Under the pieces are notes generated by a model, which saw only the letters and a program-made list of their open reading frames with translations, had not been told where the DNA came from and searched no databases. Shown piece after piece: positions 1 to 11,938 of a DNA stretch of 64,000 nt. Positions within the stretch are counted from its first letter, which is position 1; every line of letters starts with the position of its first letter. The stretch comes from Urophycis tenuis (taxonomy: Eukaryota > Chordata > Actinopteri > Gadiformes > Phycidae). Made by a program: the position numbers and the translations under genes. The stretch spans positions 6,369,476-6,433,475 of the forward strand of contig JAXIVH010000005.1 in the NCBI GenBank assembly GCA_036785325.1, given 5' to 3'.

Positions 1-743
1 TCTGATTTGTGTGGCCCACAAAATACTTCTATGGGGTCAGGGGCAAGCAAAACAGGTAAGACCACAGGAAGGGAAACGCCAGTCAGTTGGCTGTCCTTCA
101 GTCCAGTTTACAAGAGGGTTGGCGGGCTTGATTGCCAGAGAGAAATCCTGTCTGGGCATAATGACTGTTCTCAAATCTCTTGTCATGACTACAATCAATG
201 TGATTTGAACAACAAAGTCCACAATGCTCCAGCAGTACTGTTGCATAACCAATAGACTTTAGAGACCTTGAAGAGTGCCCATATAAAATGGGATATAAAA
301 AATGACAGCTATGTTAGGCAATTTATTTATTTTATTATTATTTTCTTGTTTCTTTAAATCTCGACAACAATCGGTACATTAAATCAGAGAATAAAGAAGT
401 CCAGTATCTGTGGCTGTTGCAGGTCTGTCATTCAGGCCATTGTAACACTTATAGGCATTAACCAACAGCTACTTAACAGTTAACTAATGACAAAGCAATC
501 ATTTACTAATGGTGTTTAAAATGAATGGGTCTTCATGTTAATTAAGGTAATAGTGTTCATGCTCAGTAAGGTATTACTTTATACATTATCTATCAGGGTT
601 AGGGTTGGAGTAAACCCTAACCTCAACACACTGCCCCTAACCCCTATGCTAATGCTTTGTAGTAATGCCTATTACTGCATTAACTAATGTTGATTCATGA
701 TTTATTACTGTACCCTTTGCAAAGTGTTAACGTCCCATCCAGA

Positions 744-802
744 CAGGTAGGCCATTCAATCCATTGGGGCCGAATAAAATGATTGGATGGCCTACCTGGC
801 TA
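744..802. repeat. Short inverted repeat (about 20-bp arms)
   Basis: AGGTAGGCCATTCAATCC on the left arm is matched in reverse complement by GGATGGCCTACCT on the right, with about 15 bases between. It looks like the centre or one end of a small fold-back element. Family not recognised. Confidence 0.5.
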
Positions 803-1884
803 CCTGCGCGCACTCTAACCGTGCCCTCACTGCATGACCCATGTCTTTCACAACGATAGGCAGACCTATTGCTAAAGCTAGCAAGCTAGTCATGTGCTTT
901 GGGTGAATGGCTTTGGAGAGATTTTTTCAGTTTGGTACTTTCAAAATTTGCCATACTCTTGCTGGTTACTCCAAATTGCGTACGCTAGCATCAAGCCAGT
1001 TGGTAGTCTACAATTTATGATGAGAAATCTAATTTATTATGAGAAAGCTCGATTACTCCATTGAAAATGGATAATTTACAGATGTAGATTTTTTTTTTTT
1101 TTGCGTTCATGTTACATTTTCTACTGCTACTACTTCACTGATATAGGTCAAATCCTTTAAATGAGGGCAGGGTGTTCACTCAAACCCAAAATGCCTTCGC
1201 CTTTTGGTGAAGTCCAACAAATAACTTCTCGAATGGATGCTGATTGAAACCATTTTCTCAAGTGTAATCCGTAAGAGAGTTCAATAAGTTGACTCTAAAA
1301 TAAGTACTAAAGACCTCCAAGTTGAAAGCAAATATCAACTGGGGACTGCAGTTCGTTCAACAAATTCCGACAACATTGCCAGAACTCTTACAACCTTGAT
1401 CCCTGCTGTCTTAAGTGATTCAATAGCACTCACCGAGCTAAGGCTAAACTAAACACATACACAGGGCCGTTCCTGAACCACTGAGGGTCGTATGCCACAT
1501 CCTACTCTGGCCCCCGTACCCTCCCCTTTCTGAATTTTCATTACCAAATGTTGTGTTATGTGCGGTCATGCATTAAGTGTTTTGTACATTATATATAAAG
1601 CAACAAAAAACAGACGGCTCATTTTTCTCCTAATTCCACACCCAAACCAGGGTGGGGAACCTTAGGCTAAATGACGTAGGGGCGTCTGGGGGAAATCGTT
1701 CCCTGGGAGAACTATGCACAAAAGTTCAGCGCAGGTTCTCTAAAAGCAAAATCACTGAACAACCTTAGAAGCTAAAACATTGACGTACCATGGGCCCCCC
1801 TGTTGTTTAAAGGAGGGGACTGTGGCAGCTTGAGGGCCCTAAGATGTGGCTTATACGACTTATAGCTAGAAACGGTCCGACGCA

Positions 1885-2183
1885 CTCACACTCACACACA
1901 AACACACACAATGGCACACACATATTGACTCAACTGAACACACACACACAGAAATGTTCTCACACACACATGTGTGTGTAGTGATTAGACCATAGAACAT
2001 GACTCCCCATTTGCAGCTTGATGATCTGACTCCACACATAAAGGGATAGTTTCTGATACATAATCAAATCACACACACACACACACACACATGCACGCGC
2101 ACACACAGACATACATACAAACCCACAACCCAGGAACATACACAGACACATCCACACATGCGGCTAATTAAATCAACCCCCCC

Positions 2184-2213
<30 letters not shown>
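1885..2213. repeat. CA-rich microsatellite cluster
   Basis: Several (CA)n runs separated by unique bases; the cleanest are about 2071-2090 and 2187-2213. Translated open frames here are only Cys-Val or His-Thr repeats and are not genes. Confidence 0.9.
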
Positions 2214-2217
<4 letters not shown>

Positions 2218-2625
2218 CTCTGCTCTCCCTATTCCGGTCGGCACTCAGCTCAACGTTACAAATAACTTTTTAATTAGCCGTCTACCAACTGACCAGATCT
2301 ATTAACCTCAGCCATGCATAACAAGTCCCCACCGCCTTGTGTGTTTTGCAGTGCAGTAGAACTCAATGCTTTCTCGCGCCACCGTCTCTGGTACGCTGGC
2401 TCTCTTCTTTTCTTTTTTCACCCCTCTCTGTCAGCTTTGTCTCCTCCCCGTCTTGTCTCTTGCTGGAGTTTGGTCTCTTAGGCTTCGGCGGTGTCAAATA
2501 TTCCCCTCAATTAGCTGCTGCCGGCCCCACTTTGAGCTAAACGCGGAGGGAGCCGGTCAAGAGTGGCAAGAGGGGCAGCCAAGTCAAACACAGCTTGGCC
2601 ACAAATAATGCAAGAAGCACGGAGC

Positions 2626-2661
2626 GCGGGGGTGGGGGTGGGGGGGGCGGGGGGGGGGGTC
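2626..2661 (+). repeat. G-run, possible G-quadruplex
   Basis: A 35-base, almost pure G tract interrupted by single T or C bases gives at least four runs of three or more G on the plus strand, matching the usual G4 pattern. Function unknown; such tracts are also common assembly weak points. Confidence 0.6.
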
Positions 2662-3264
2662 TCTCCGGGAAGACCCGTCCGAAGATGTTTGGGAATCTCT
2701 TAAGTCGTTCTCAAATGTAGGATTTCAGAAGAGGAAACCCACTCGGTCGAAAACAATTAAGCATCTGTGAGAGGTTTCAGGTCTTCTATTAATATATTAT
2801 TGATATTCAGACCAACTCAATTAAAGCAGAGGCAGCACTAGAAGGAGTCCCAAAAGCTTTGGACGCTAATGGCCCACACATGCAAATCCCGGCCTTTCCA
2901 TTGGCCGAGAAGTGCCGTGCTCGTCTTCTGACAAAATTGAAATTGATTTTATTGGCTACCAGCAAGCGGGGAAAGACACCAAATGCCAACGAAAATTGGG
3001 GAACGGAAAACAATCTATACATCTCAAAAATACAATAAAGCATAACTGAGAGCAATACATCATGTTTGCTGACCGAACAAAGGCCTGCGTGAACGAAATC
3101 ATCGCATTTGCAAATCTATCCACAGGGGCATAGCATTCGTCTAAGACAAACAGCAATCAGGACAGCGATCCTGTCCTGCATATGGTTGTTTCTACCCAAG
3201 GTAAATGATGTTCAGTGGAGTCAACTAATTACAGCCCCCTGGTGATCTATATACCCTTCCTGTC

Positions 3265-3355
3265 TCACACACAATCACACACATAAATATAAACACACAT
3301 GCACGCACGCACACGCAACCATAAGCATGCAAGCACGCACACACACACACACGCA

Positions 3356-3393
<38 letters not shown>

Positions 3394-3469
3394 TGCACGC
3401 TCGCACACGCAACCATAAGCATGCAAGCGCGTGCACACACACACGCACACGCAACCCTAAGCATGCAAG

Positions 3470-3527
<58 letters not shown>

Positions 3528-3559
3528 CCAACTGATATACACATGCATACAAGTACACT

Positions 3560-3604
<45 letters not shown>

Positions 3605-3607
3605 ACA

Positions 3608-3670
<63 letters not shown>

Positions 3671-3698
3671 ACACACACACACACAGTGGGGGGGGGGG
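3265..3698. repeat. Long compound (AC)n microsatellite plus G-run
   Basis: About 420 bp of almost uninterrupted AC/CA repeat with ACGC and ACAG variants, ending in a run of about twelve G at 3687-3698. On the minus strand it starts within about 30 bases after the kif26b exon 2 splice donor, so the beginning of that intron is essentially all TG repeat. Confidence 0.95.
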
Positions 3699-3711
3699 AG
3701 TAGAGGATTAC

Positions 3712-4791
3712 CTTGCTGGAGTACGGTCCGGGGATGAGCAGCTTGAGAGCTTGCCTCTTCAGCTCTGCCAGCCGGGCGTTGCAGTTCTCACACCAGCCCC
3801 CCCGCTCGCTGCCTGGGGAGCTTCCGCTGCCGGAGGCCGGGGAGCCGGTGCCAAAGCCCGGCGAGCCGCCCAGAGACCCGGGCGAGCCGGTCCCGATCCC
3901 GGGGGACACGGTCCCCGGGGAGCCGGAGAAGGACCCCGGGGACGACGTGCCCGAGCCGGGGGAAGGGGTGCCCGTGGAGCTGGGCATGGACCCGGCGCCC
4001 TCCGGGGCGGGGCGCATGCTGCCGCGGGACGACTCCTCGTAGGCCTTGCGGTACCAGGTCTCCGGGGAAAAGGAGGCCGATTTGGTCGGGGAGGTGTCAG
4101 GCACCTGTGTGGGGGGGGGGCATGCGCTGGTTAAGGTCCACACAGTGGCACCGGCGAGTTTGTGAAACGATGTTTTCAACACATTTGATCGGATCGTGCA
4201 TTCTGACCCAGTAGACAGTACCGCCATGTGTATCTGGAGGACCTGCACGTCAGGCAGAGAAGTCAAGATTCAAGATTATATTGGGATATACCAGTCCACG
4301 TGGGACATATATCCAATGTTCATGTGAGGAATGAGGAAAATAATGATGTGAAGATGGCATGAGGACCATATTGCAATCAATGGTGATGTATTCACCCCTT
4401 CACAGATTCTCACACAGAAGTTGAGAAAACCTAGTTATTTGTGAATGTTTGAATTCAGGCACGGAGGATTGAGCCGTGTGTTAAGGAAGGGGATACGTTG
4501 TCATTATCCCCATATAAAGCTGTAATTATATCCCCTTTGGAAGAAGCAAGTAGCCAGTGAATCAACCATCCATATAATGCTAATTAGCCGGTGTGGGTGG
4601 TACGTTAGGCTCGGTGGGAAAGGTGGACATCACACCTGATTTACATTCTTCTATCGCTACATTTGCAGAAACACCCATGCCACAATAAGTTGCTGGCAAT
4701 TCGGTGCTCAATTCGCAACTGTTGAACCCAACCATGTAAATAGTGATGGATGCACGGCATAATAATACGCGCGCGCGCTCGTGCGTGTGTG

Positions 4792-4823
<32 letters not shown>

Positions 4824-4825
4824 TG

Positions 4826-4894
<69 letters not shown>

Positions 4895-5028
4895 CTGTCG
4901 TACAGTAACACAATTATAGGCCTACATAATATAAACGCACACCTTTATACTGCTGACTGAACACCTACCCCATATTTTCTGCTCCGGCTGGTCACAGACC
5001 TCTCCTTGGTCCCTGACAGTGAAGTCAT
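3712..5028 (-). CDS. kif26b: Kinesin-like protein KIF26B, N-terminal exons (partial gene)
   Basis: Two coding exons of a KIF26B-type atypical kinesin. Exon 1 (5028-4969, 20 codons) begins MTSLSGTKER and ends in KYG before a GTAGGT donor. Exon 2 (4104-3712, 131 codons, after ...CACACAG) begins VPDTSPTKSASF and ends GPYSSK before GTAATC. Both splices are phase 0. Exon 2 holds the family signature SPETWYRKAYEES, a long Ser/Pro/Gly-rich tract of SPGS repeats and a CENCNARLAELKRQALKLL block, as I recall from vertebrate KIF26B. The start is supported by an in-frame TAG nine bases upstream; the pyrimidine-rich stretch ending CATAG just before it could also be an acceptor, implying an earlier non-coding exon. 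KIF26 proteins have a motor domain lacking normal ATPase activity and act in microtubule and adhesion signalling; the motor domain is outside the window, to the left. Family identity is strong; the choice between teleost kif26b paralogues is open. Confidence 0.87.
4130..4960. other. kif26b intron 1 with GT microsatellite
   Basis: The intron between the two kif26b coding exons. It holds a compound GC/GTGC/GT microsatellite at about 4767-4890. The part from about 4130 to 4665 reappears in inverted orientation at 20640-21180, showing that it was copied with part of exon 2. Confidence 0.8.
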
Positions 5029-5029
5029 G

Positions 5030-6085
5030 TTGGGCTATGAAAGGAGAGAGAACTAATTTCTACCGTATCACATCAAAGTATTGACCACCAGATCGATTTC
5101 AATTATTTCCACGCCACCGCACTCTGGTCCGTTCGATCTCCAGGTATGATTTCACGCGAATTCCAAATCCACGTGGAAAATGTAAAATGAATATTCCATT
5201 CCGCCGTCTAGGGAAAAAAAACCAACACTACTGGAATCCAACTGTTGTGTGTTATAGCTCAATTTCTCAAAACGTATGATGCCTTGAATAAGAAGTCAGA
5301 CAGGTAGTCGGCTGGAAACGACTCCGTTCCCGGTCCTCAGCACGCAGTGACTGCTCTCTGCTGCTGCGTTGTTCTAGCTGAGCACTGCGCTGCGCAGAGC
5401 GATGGCATCCAACGCCTCGACCATCGCTCTGACCATACTATCACACCACGCAGGTAAACCCAAACTAAACGCGTCCATGGCGAATTTCCGCGCAGATGTG
5501 AAGTACTTAATAGTGACACCGGCGCAAACGTCAACGCCAAACTCGACTCAAAACGCAGAGGAATTCACGCGCAATTGGAAAAAGGAACGGCAGAGCAACT
5601 TCAACTTCTTCCGTATAGCACGCATGTCCAGCGAGATGCTCGCTCCGTAGCCCTACCTCACTTGACCAGGAGTGGGGTTGAAGTGAAGATGAGAGAGAGA
5701 GGAGGGGTGCACACATCTGGGCGTGGGCGGGTTATCTCAATCCCCAATGCTCATTATACCAGCGTGCAACTATTATTCAAGGTCCGCAGGACTGAAATTA
5801 TGTAGAAGTGGACTTTACATGCAAGAAGTGCGCTTTGCAACGTGGATGGGGCGTCATGGCCTCTTGAACGAACATCGTATAGCCCATGTTAAATTATTAA
5901 TGGTATGAAAATGTGGGTAGGGATGATAAATGTTGCATGCAGCATTATGTGAGAGATTTTGCGTTATGAACCCAGATCTTTTTTTATGTATGATTGTCCA
6001 GTATTACCATGAACCCCAGGAACCCCAGTCGAAAGCGCCTGTAAGTCGGGCTTTAGTCTAAAAGTATAGCGAAAGTATAGTTTAT
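5030..6085. other. kif26b upstream region, no coding gene
   Basis: No convincing exon. It probably contains the 5' untranslated region and promoter of kif26b (minus strand), but no TATA box or clear initiator could be assigned. About 5598-5822 is the source or sister of a direct copy at 21414-21650. A short ATT repeat sits near 6112-6124. Confidence 0.5.
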
Positions 6086-6539
6086 AGCCTACACATCTTG
6101 CAATTATTGACATTATTATTATTATTAACACCAATTCAATATTACTTATGTCCATTGTATCTGTTCTGTATATCTGTTTGTTTGTTTTTTGAGAGGGGGC
6201 TATAGGGGAATCTTAAAATGTGTTGTGGTTTACCGCATTACCGAAAACGTTTTTGGTAATACCACAGGGCCCTCTGTTGGTTCGTCGGATGCATGGCAAG
6301 GAAGTCGGTGCACAATTCACTTTCCATTCTCCGCGTTCTTGCGGATGGTTTGAGGATGGCAAAAAGCTACTCTATCAACAACAAGATTGCATGGCAGTTA
6401 AACCAGTTATCGAATAGGTGATCATGTGTTAGGAGAATGATTACCTGGCAGAAAGACGTGGTAGACATTAAGATCTGCATCAGCAGTGAACATCTCAAGG
6501 GAAAATCTCAAAGGGGATATTTTCATTTTGGTTCATGCT

Positions 6540-6545
6540 TTTATT
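6540..6545 (-). promoter_or_regulatory. Polyadenylation signal of MS4A copy A
   Basis: AATAAA on the minus strand in the presumed 3' untranslated exon, conserved at the equivalent place in copy B (27287-27292). The interval 6546-7028 is the matching 3' UTR with no other gene. Confidence 0.55.
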
Positions 6546-9094
6546 TAATAACAATAATTTAACAGAGGAAACACATAAAAACCATAGTGAATACATTCAA
6601 TCTTTACATTCATGTAATGAAAAGGGCTCCTATACAATATGATAAAAGACACAATTGATATTTTAAGTATATTTTAAGTATATTTTAAGTACAATTTGAA
6701 ATAAAATTCTGACATGATACTAAAAGGCAGTCAGTGCACATAAACAGAACCATGCAGCAATGGTGGATACATACAGTATCATATTTCCATTAGAAAAACA
6801 TTGTGGAAATCTGACAATGGAAGAGGCTCTTCTTTTGGTTTGTCCACGTTAAAACGAGGGGTGAAATGTAAAACTAGAAACAAATAAGTAACCTTTAATG
6901 GACAGTTTGGCATGACATTAACAGCACCAAGAAAATGTGAAAACATAGAAGTACAAACAGATGATGGATTAGACGCTCATAGTTCCCTGTGTGTTGTCAG
7001 TATCCTGTGTGTTCAGTGTGTTTCAATTACTAAAACAGAAAAACAGAAGAGAATAGGTTTTAGACACCATAAACACTGAGGTAATAGCACGGTAGGAGAA
7101 AACATTATAATTAATCCCGTCAACTGGCACCTAATCACGTATTCATTGACACAGCTCATGGCTACATGAAACTAATGAAAGACAGATTTTCTTTATAGTG
7201 AAGAGGGATGAGGAGACAGAATAACTGTCAAAGCTCTACATAGCTTGCATCACCTTGTGTATAACATTCAATTGGCAATGTAATGGGTAATTAGGTAAAA
7301 ACGACCCCAATGAATGCAATACCTCTTACTCAATTCTAAAGAACCTGTTCCAAAATAACACAACCACTGTGGTTCCTCTCGGTTTACAGGTGTTGTCTTG
7401 CAAAATGATTGACTGACAACAGAAAAATGTCTCACTCACCTTCCTCGAGGAACACAGTGCGGCCGCTGCAAATGCAGCAGCCAATATGGAGACAAGGAAC
7501 AGCATGATGGAAAAAGCCACCATGACCAATTCAGTATGACTCTAACAAAAGAAACAAAAAAGCACAATGCACTTGGTTCAGCCCAAAACACTGAATATTG
7601 AATACTGCATATGTTAAAAATATGAACCCACAAGAACCCATGGTGATACGAGTGTAACAAACACTTTAAATATCCTAAAATCTTTCTTATACAGCTTTGT
7701 GCTTGACTTTAACTCATTAAATGCCTAAGTGACATAAACTAAACATTTTGGTGTGGTGGTGGTGTCACACATTTGATATATATATATATATTGTGGAAAT
7801 GAAAATAAAAAGGCAACTTTACGTAGCAAAAACACTGTCAACTTGAGTTATATTCAAATAAGGAATACATTTACCATAAACACCCAATGTAATGTAGCCT
7901 AAATATCACAACACATATTAAGTGGTAGTATTAAATACTGACCGAAACACAGAACACATTTCTGATGTTTTTTCTAAATTTTTTGGAAAAAAACATCAGA
8001 AATGGGTTCTGTGTTCCACTTGGTCTGTGGTATATCACCCATAATTTTCCTTTCAGCAGAAATGGCTCTTATGGGTTCATATTTATATATTTAATAATAA
8101 TATGTTCAGTGGACAATACATGTATTTTATAATATATTGCATAAGGACGACTAAAACCATCCAACAAAACTAGAATATAATTTCATAGCGAAACACAATA
8201 GTTCAACATTCTTACCTCAATGTTGCAACCTATACTAGTGAGAAAACACGACTAGTACACTGAGGATGAAATGTAGAACACTTCCGGCAATAGCCGAAAT
8301 GGCCACCAGCACGTTCAACACCAACGTAGCCCACACCTTAACACAAACAAGGAACACAAGTTACGATACCAAACATCGCCAACAAATGTGCGTAAAAATG
8401 TGTATGAAATTAATCGTAAATATCATAAGTGTTACGATTAAAATGCCGTATGGTATGATCATTTGCCAGAATACAACAGTCATTTTATAATTGGTCGACT
8501 CACCATGGCCTTGGTCAGTTTTGTGTCAGTAGCGATCGTTACGGCACCGGCAGGAATGTACTGAGTAAGGGAAAACATCACAAGGACTGCTTTAGTAAGG
8601 TGATTTCAACCACATGTGTGCAGCTTTACTGTAGTGTAGACGACCCCTACCTACTTTTGAATGGATCTAAATTCCCTGTAAGTTGCTATGTATAAAAGCA
8701 CCAAATGCGTCATGCATCTCTGAACAAATTGTTATCAGAACACTGTATGCAGACTGCCTAAATCCAGCAATTTCAATTTAAAAAATGATAACGTTTGTTA
8801 ACAATACGAAAAAATCAACGATCACATAATATAGGTTCATGTTTTTTCTGGTATGTAGGCTACTAGCCTACTATAGAGCAAATGTAGCTGAAAGAATGCA
8901 TTGAGACTTCACGTAAAATGTTACTTACAATGATGATTCCGCAGTAAGCGAATGCTATTATCGGGAAGTATCTTAGGTGGGCAATCAAAAATGAAATTGC
9001 TGTCAGTGTCATGATGATCCCAATTGATACTTCAATCGCCTGTTGGGAGAAAACAGAAATCAATTAGGCTATCCACAGATTTTTAGTAGGCCTA

Positions 9095-9300
9095 TAGATC
9101 AGGCATGTCAAACTGAGTTTGGGTCTGGGGCCGGATCCAGACCTTCTGATCTCATGTGGGCCGGACCGGTAAAATAATGGCAAAACGTCAACTCCAAATT
9201 TTTAGCTTTGTTTTTCAGTGCTATGCTAGATACTGTGCAATACTAATTATGCATTACTAAAGATTCTTTAGTAACGCGTAATTAGTATTGCAGCCAGCAC
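9095..9300. mobile_element. Possible hAT-type MITE fragment
   Basis: GGCATGTCAAACTGAGTTTGGG followed by GGGCCGGATCCAGACC resembles the end of widespread fish non-autonomous hAT elements. Only one end is recognised and no target duplication was found. It is absent at the matching place of copy B. Confidence 0.4.
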
Positions 9301-9372
9301 ATAGAACAGGACAAAAACATAAAAAGTCATATTTAAGACTTTTAAATGCTATAGCACAAGCAAATCAATAAA

Positions 9373-9374
<2 letters not shown>

Positions 9375-9407
<33 letters not shown>

Positions 9408-9460
9408 TGTGTGTCTGTATGTGTGTGTGTGTATGTGCGTGTGTGCATGCGTGTGTGCGT
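9375..9460. repeat. (GT)n microsatellite in MS4A copy A intron 1
   Basis: A GT repeat with GTCT and GTAT variants a few bases inside intron 1 of MS4A copy A. The same microsatellite in copy B (37123-37246) is longer and purer. Confidence 0.9.
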
Positions 9461-9851
9461 AAAATCTCTTACTCCAAGCACTGTAGGACGATTTTGCTGG
9501 AACTTTCTGAGGCCGACAAAGGCTGTTTGTTCACTCTGGGAAGAAGCTGCGTGTTCGCCCACTCCCTCTCCGCTCTCCATTCTTAACTCAAGACTTTCAA
9601 CAGGCTTCTCAAACGTCGTCATACTTGAAGTGTGCCCAGCTCTTAAAATTCACACTATTCCAGTTTGATATGGCCCCAAATTTTGATCTACAAATTTCGA
9701 TCTCTAAACAGAAACAACTACAACGACAACGACGGCAACAACAACAAACAAACAAACAAAAAATGATTAGCGTCTGCAATGTAGGCTTATTTCATAATGT
9801 AGAACGGTTATGAATGTAATCATGTACCCACTTTGATCTACTCAAATAGAT

Positions 9852-11006
9852 ATTAGATTAGATTAGATTCAACTTTATTGTCATTGTGCAGAGTACAAGT
9901 ACAGGGACAACGAAATGCAGTTGGCGTTCTAACCAGAAGTGCAAGACATGAAAAGTGGCAGTGGTTATTAAAGTGGCGGTAATACTAAAGTACAGTAGTA
10001 CTAAAGTGACATAAACAGTGCAGATTGAGGTAGTGATCAACAAGCTGGGGGGGGTCAAGTGGGTCCAGGTCAAGTGGGTCCAGGTCATGGGTGGGCAGGG
10101 GTGTATGTCCTTGGGGGGGGGGGGGGGGGGGGGGGGGGATGTTCATGTGGGTGTGGAGTTCAGGAGGCTGACAGCCTGGGGGAAAAAGCTTCCCCTGAAC
10201 CTGCTGGTCCGGGTGCCCAGAGACCTGTAGCGCTTTCCAGACGGGAGGAGGGTCAACAGTCTGTGGTTGGGGTGAGAGCTGTCCTTTGCGATGCTGCGCG
10301 CCTTACGCAGGCACCGCTTCCTCTGGACAGCCTCGATGGAGGGGAGTGGGGAACCGGTGATGCGTTGGGCGATTTTCACCACCCTTTGCAGTGCTTTCCG
10401 GTCAGAGGCGGAGCAGTTACCATAACACACTGTGACACAGTTGGTTAGTACGCTCTCGATGGTGCTACGGTAGAAGTTCACCAGGATCTGAGGAGACAGG
10501 TGGGCCTTTTTTAGTCTCCTCAAGAAGAAGAGGTGCTGGTGAGCCTTCTTGATTAGGGCAGTGGTGTTGAGGGACCAGGATAGACTGTCGGAGATGTGGA
10601 CTCCCAGAAACTTAAAGTTGGTTACCCGCTCAACCTCCGTCCCGTTAATGTTGAGGGGGGTGTGCGTGCCACCTTTTGTTTTCCTGTAGTCCACGATGAT
10701 CCCCTTGGTCTTCGTGGCGTTGAGGGACAGGTTGTTGTCGGCGCACCACGCAGCTAGGCACTGAACCTCCTCCCTGTACGCTGACTCATCGTTGTTGCTG
10801 ATGAGGCCTATCACCGTTGTGTCGTCTGCAAACTTCACAATGGTGTTTGAACCATGTGTCGGTGTGCAGTCGTGGGTGAAGAGAGAGTACAGGAGAGGGC
10901 TCAGCACACAGCCCTGTGGAATGCCAGTGTTCAGGGTGAGGGTGGAGGAAGTGTGACCGTTGATCCTAAGAGACTGCGGTCTGTTGGTCAGGAAGTCCAG
11001 TATCCA
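9852..11006 (-). mobile_element. 5'-truncated L2/CR1-like LINE
   Basis: The minus-strand frame 10907-10143 encodes the second half of a non-LTR reverse transcriptase: FADDTTVIG palm motif, KFLGV, LFFLRRLKKA, then a thumb ending LLPSGKRYRSL. The 3' end is an AATAAAGTTGAATCTAAT tail with short ATCTA repeats (9852-9890). The 5' part (endonuclease, fingers) is absent, as expected for truncated target-primed insertion. Sequence on either side joins directly in the paralogous block at about 37632-37650, so this insertion post-dates the duplication. A G-run of about 24 bases lies inside at about 10115-10138. The exact family (L2 or a CR1 relative) is not certain. Confidence 0.85.
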
Positions 11007-11665
11007 GATATGTTTTTCTTCATATGGTCTAATAAAGTAAATAATCTAGTAAAATAAATAACACGAACCTGTTGATAATGGAGGATGGATCTCCTTACCC
11101 GCTGAGTTAATTTTAAGTATATTCTTGCTACAGATCTTGGATGTTTAAATACATATACCTCCTTTTTTAAATTATTTATTTATTTTTTGGGGGGTGGGGG
11201 GTGCAGTTGCCAACGCGATTGCATAATACTGACTATTACAAGATTGGCACATCAACGTGAGATTACACACATCTGTCTCCAAGATGGTGTGGTAACAAGA
11301 GATACGAACGTGACCAGACGTTGTTTCAGCGGCTCAACCTTTCAGAGCTACGGCTTTTTTTTACAGGCACAAACTTGAATGTGGCTTTGTATAATTGTAT
11401 TCGCTTTATACTCACATTTAGGCTACTCGTTACATGGGACTTAGTTCATGCCCGTAAACCATTTCCGCTGCGTTGCCAACTGAATTTATTGGAAATGCAG
11501 CGGAAATGGCTGCGTCATAACTTGTTATTCGAAGGGAGGAAGAAAGGGGTTCTTACTCAAGCAGTCCTGTAATCTGACACACGACGTGATCAACCTGTGT
11601 CTGCACAGGCGCCGGCAGGGTTTGCATCCATCCACTAGACGAAGCGTGCTTTTTCCTCAGAATAC
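11007..11665. other. Non-coding duplicated flank
   Basis: No gene seen. The sequence is collinear with 37650-38040 and then 40218-40350 in unit 2. About 125 bases between TTGTTTCAGC and CCGCTGCGTTGCC are present only here. Confidence 0.6.
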
Positions 11666-11914
11666 TGTGACGACCTGTTGGTTGTTTAACTGTTATCGAT
11701 GTTTCCCTGAGCCCAAGGCTACGTTTGTGTTGGGCTGTGGGGAAGTTCGCGAGAGTTAAAAACGTGAACGAGAGTTCGATTGGGTAAGTAGTTTAGCAGC
11801 GTTGTTGTGACTATGTTACTGAAGTTGCTGCCGTGGCTGAAAGCTAATAAAGCAAGTTAACGAGACTGTATCTGTGAGATTCATCTCCGCCTCAGTTATA
11901 ACCGGGATATTACA
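11666..11914 (+). repeat. 5' LTR of the gypsy element
   Basis: Begins TGTGACGACCTG, contains a polyadenylation-like AATAAA, and ends TTACA immediately before the primer-binding site. The length is short but usual for fish gypsy elements. No partner LTR was found in this window. Confidence 0.7.
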
Positions 11915-11938
11915 TTGGTGTCAGAAGCCCAAGATTTA

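Larger units (their letters stand above)
1..3264. other. Non-coding stretch, presumed kif26b intron
   Basis: No exon is recognisable on either strand. It lies downstream of the kif26b exon 2 donor (minus strand), so it is most likely the first part of that gene's next, long intron. Contents seen: degenerate AT-rich repeat around 480-720 with two CCCTAA-like motifs near 596-622, a short inverted repeat near 744-802, CA-rich patches between 1885 and 2213, and a G-run at about 2631-2660. 2780-3060 is unique-looking, with homeobox-like ATTA cores; it could be a conserved non-coding element but this cannot be judged from one sequence. Confidence 0.5.
7029..9622 (-). pseudogene. MS4A-family four-pass membrane protein, copy A (disrupted)
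   Basis: MS4A proteins are small four-transmembrane, CD20-like proteins of the plasma membrane and endosomes. Exons, all with good splice sites: 9622-9473 (MTTFEKPVES...PTVLG), 9039-8929 (AIEVSIGIIM, TM1), 8560-8504 (YIPAGAVTIATDTKLTKAM, start of TM2), 8336-8216 (VWATLVLNVL, TM3) and 7541-7440 (SHTELVMVAF...CSSRK, TM4). Exon 4 is 121 nt instead of the 111 nt in copy B. The extra 10 nt shift the frame and create TAG at 8237-8235, right after FSH, removing TM4. The presumed last exon also starts with TAA (7029-7027) where copy B has CAA. Exon order and lengths otherwise match copy B, so this is a recently dead tandem duplicate, unless a splice variant skips exon 4. MS4A membership rests on exon layout and the AIQIxIGI/SYWGxxxFxxxGSxxIA pattern best seen in copy C. 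Confidence 0.82.

Noticed and set aside
596..622. Telomere-like CCCTAA repeats
   Set aside because: Only two or three imperfect units on each strand inside a degenerate repeat; the same is true near 20103. Not a telomere or interstitial telomeric tract.
3225..3737. Long Cys-Val or His-Thr repeat open frames
   Set aside because: They are translations of the AC/GT microsatellite; the same applies at 4708-4913, 9365-9586, 37043-37322 and 61557-61740.
3713..4134. Plus-strand Pro/Gly/Glu-rich open frames
   Set aside because: They are antisense to the GC-rich kif26b exon 2, whose minus-strand reading has splice sites and a family match.
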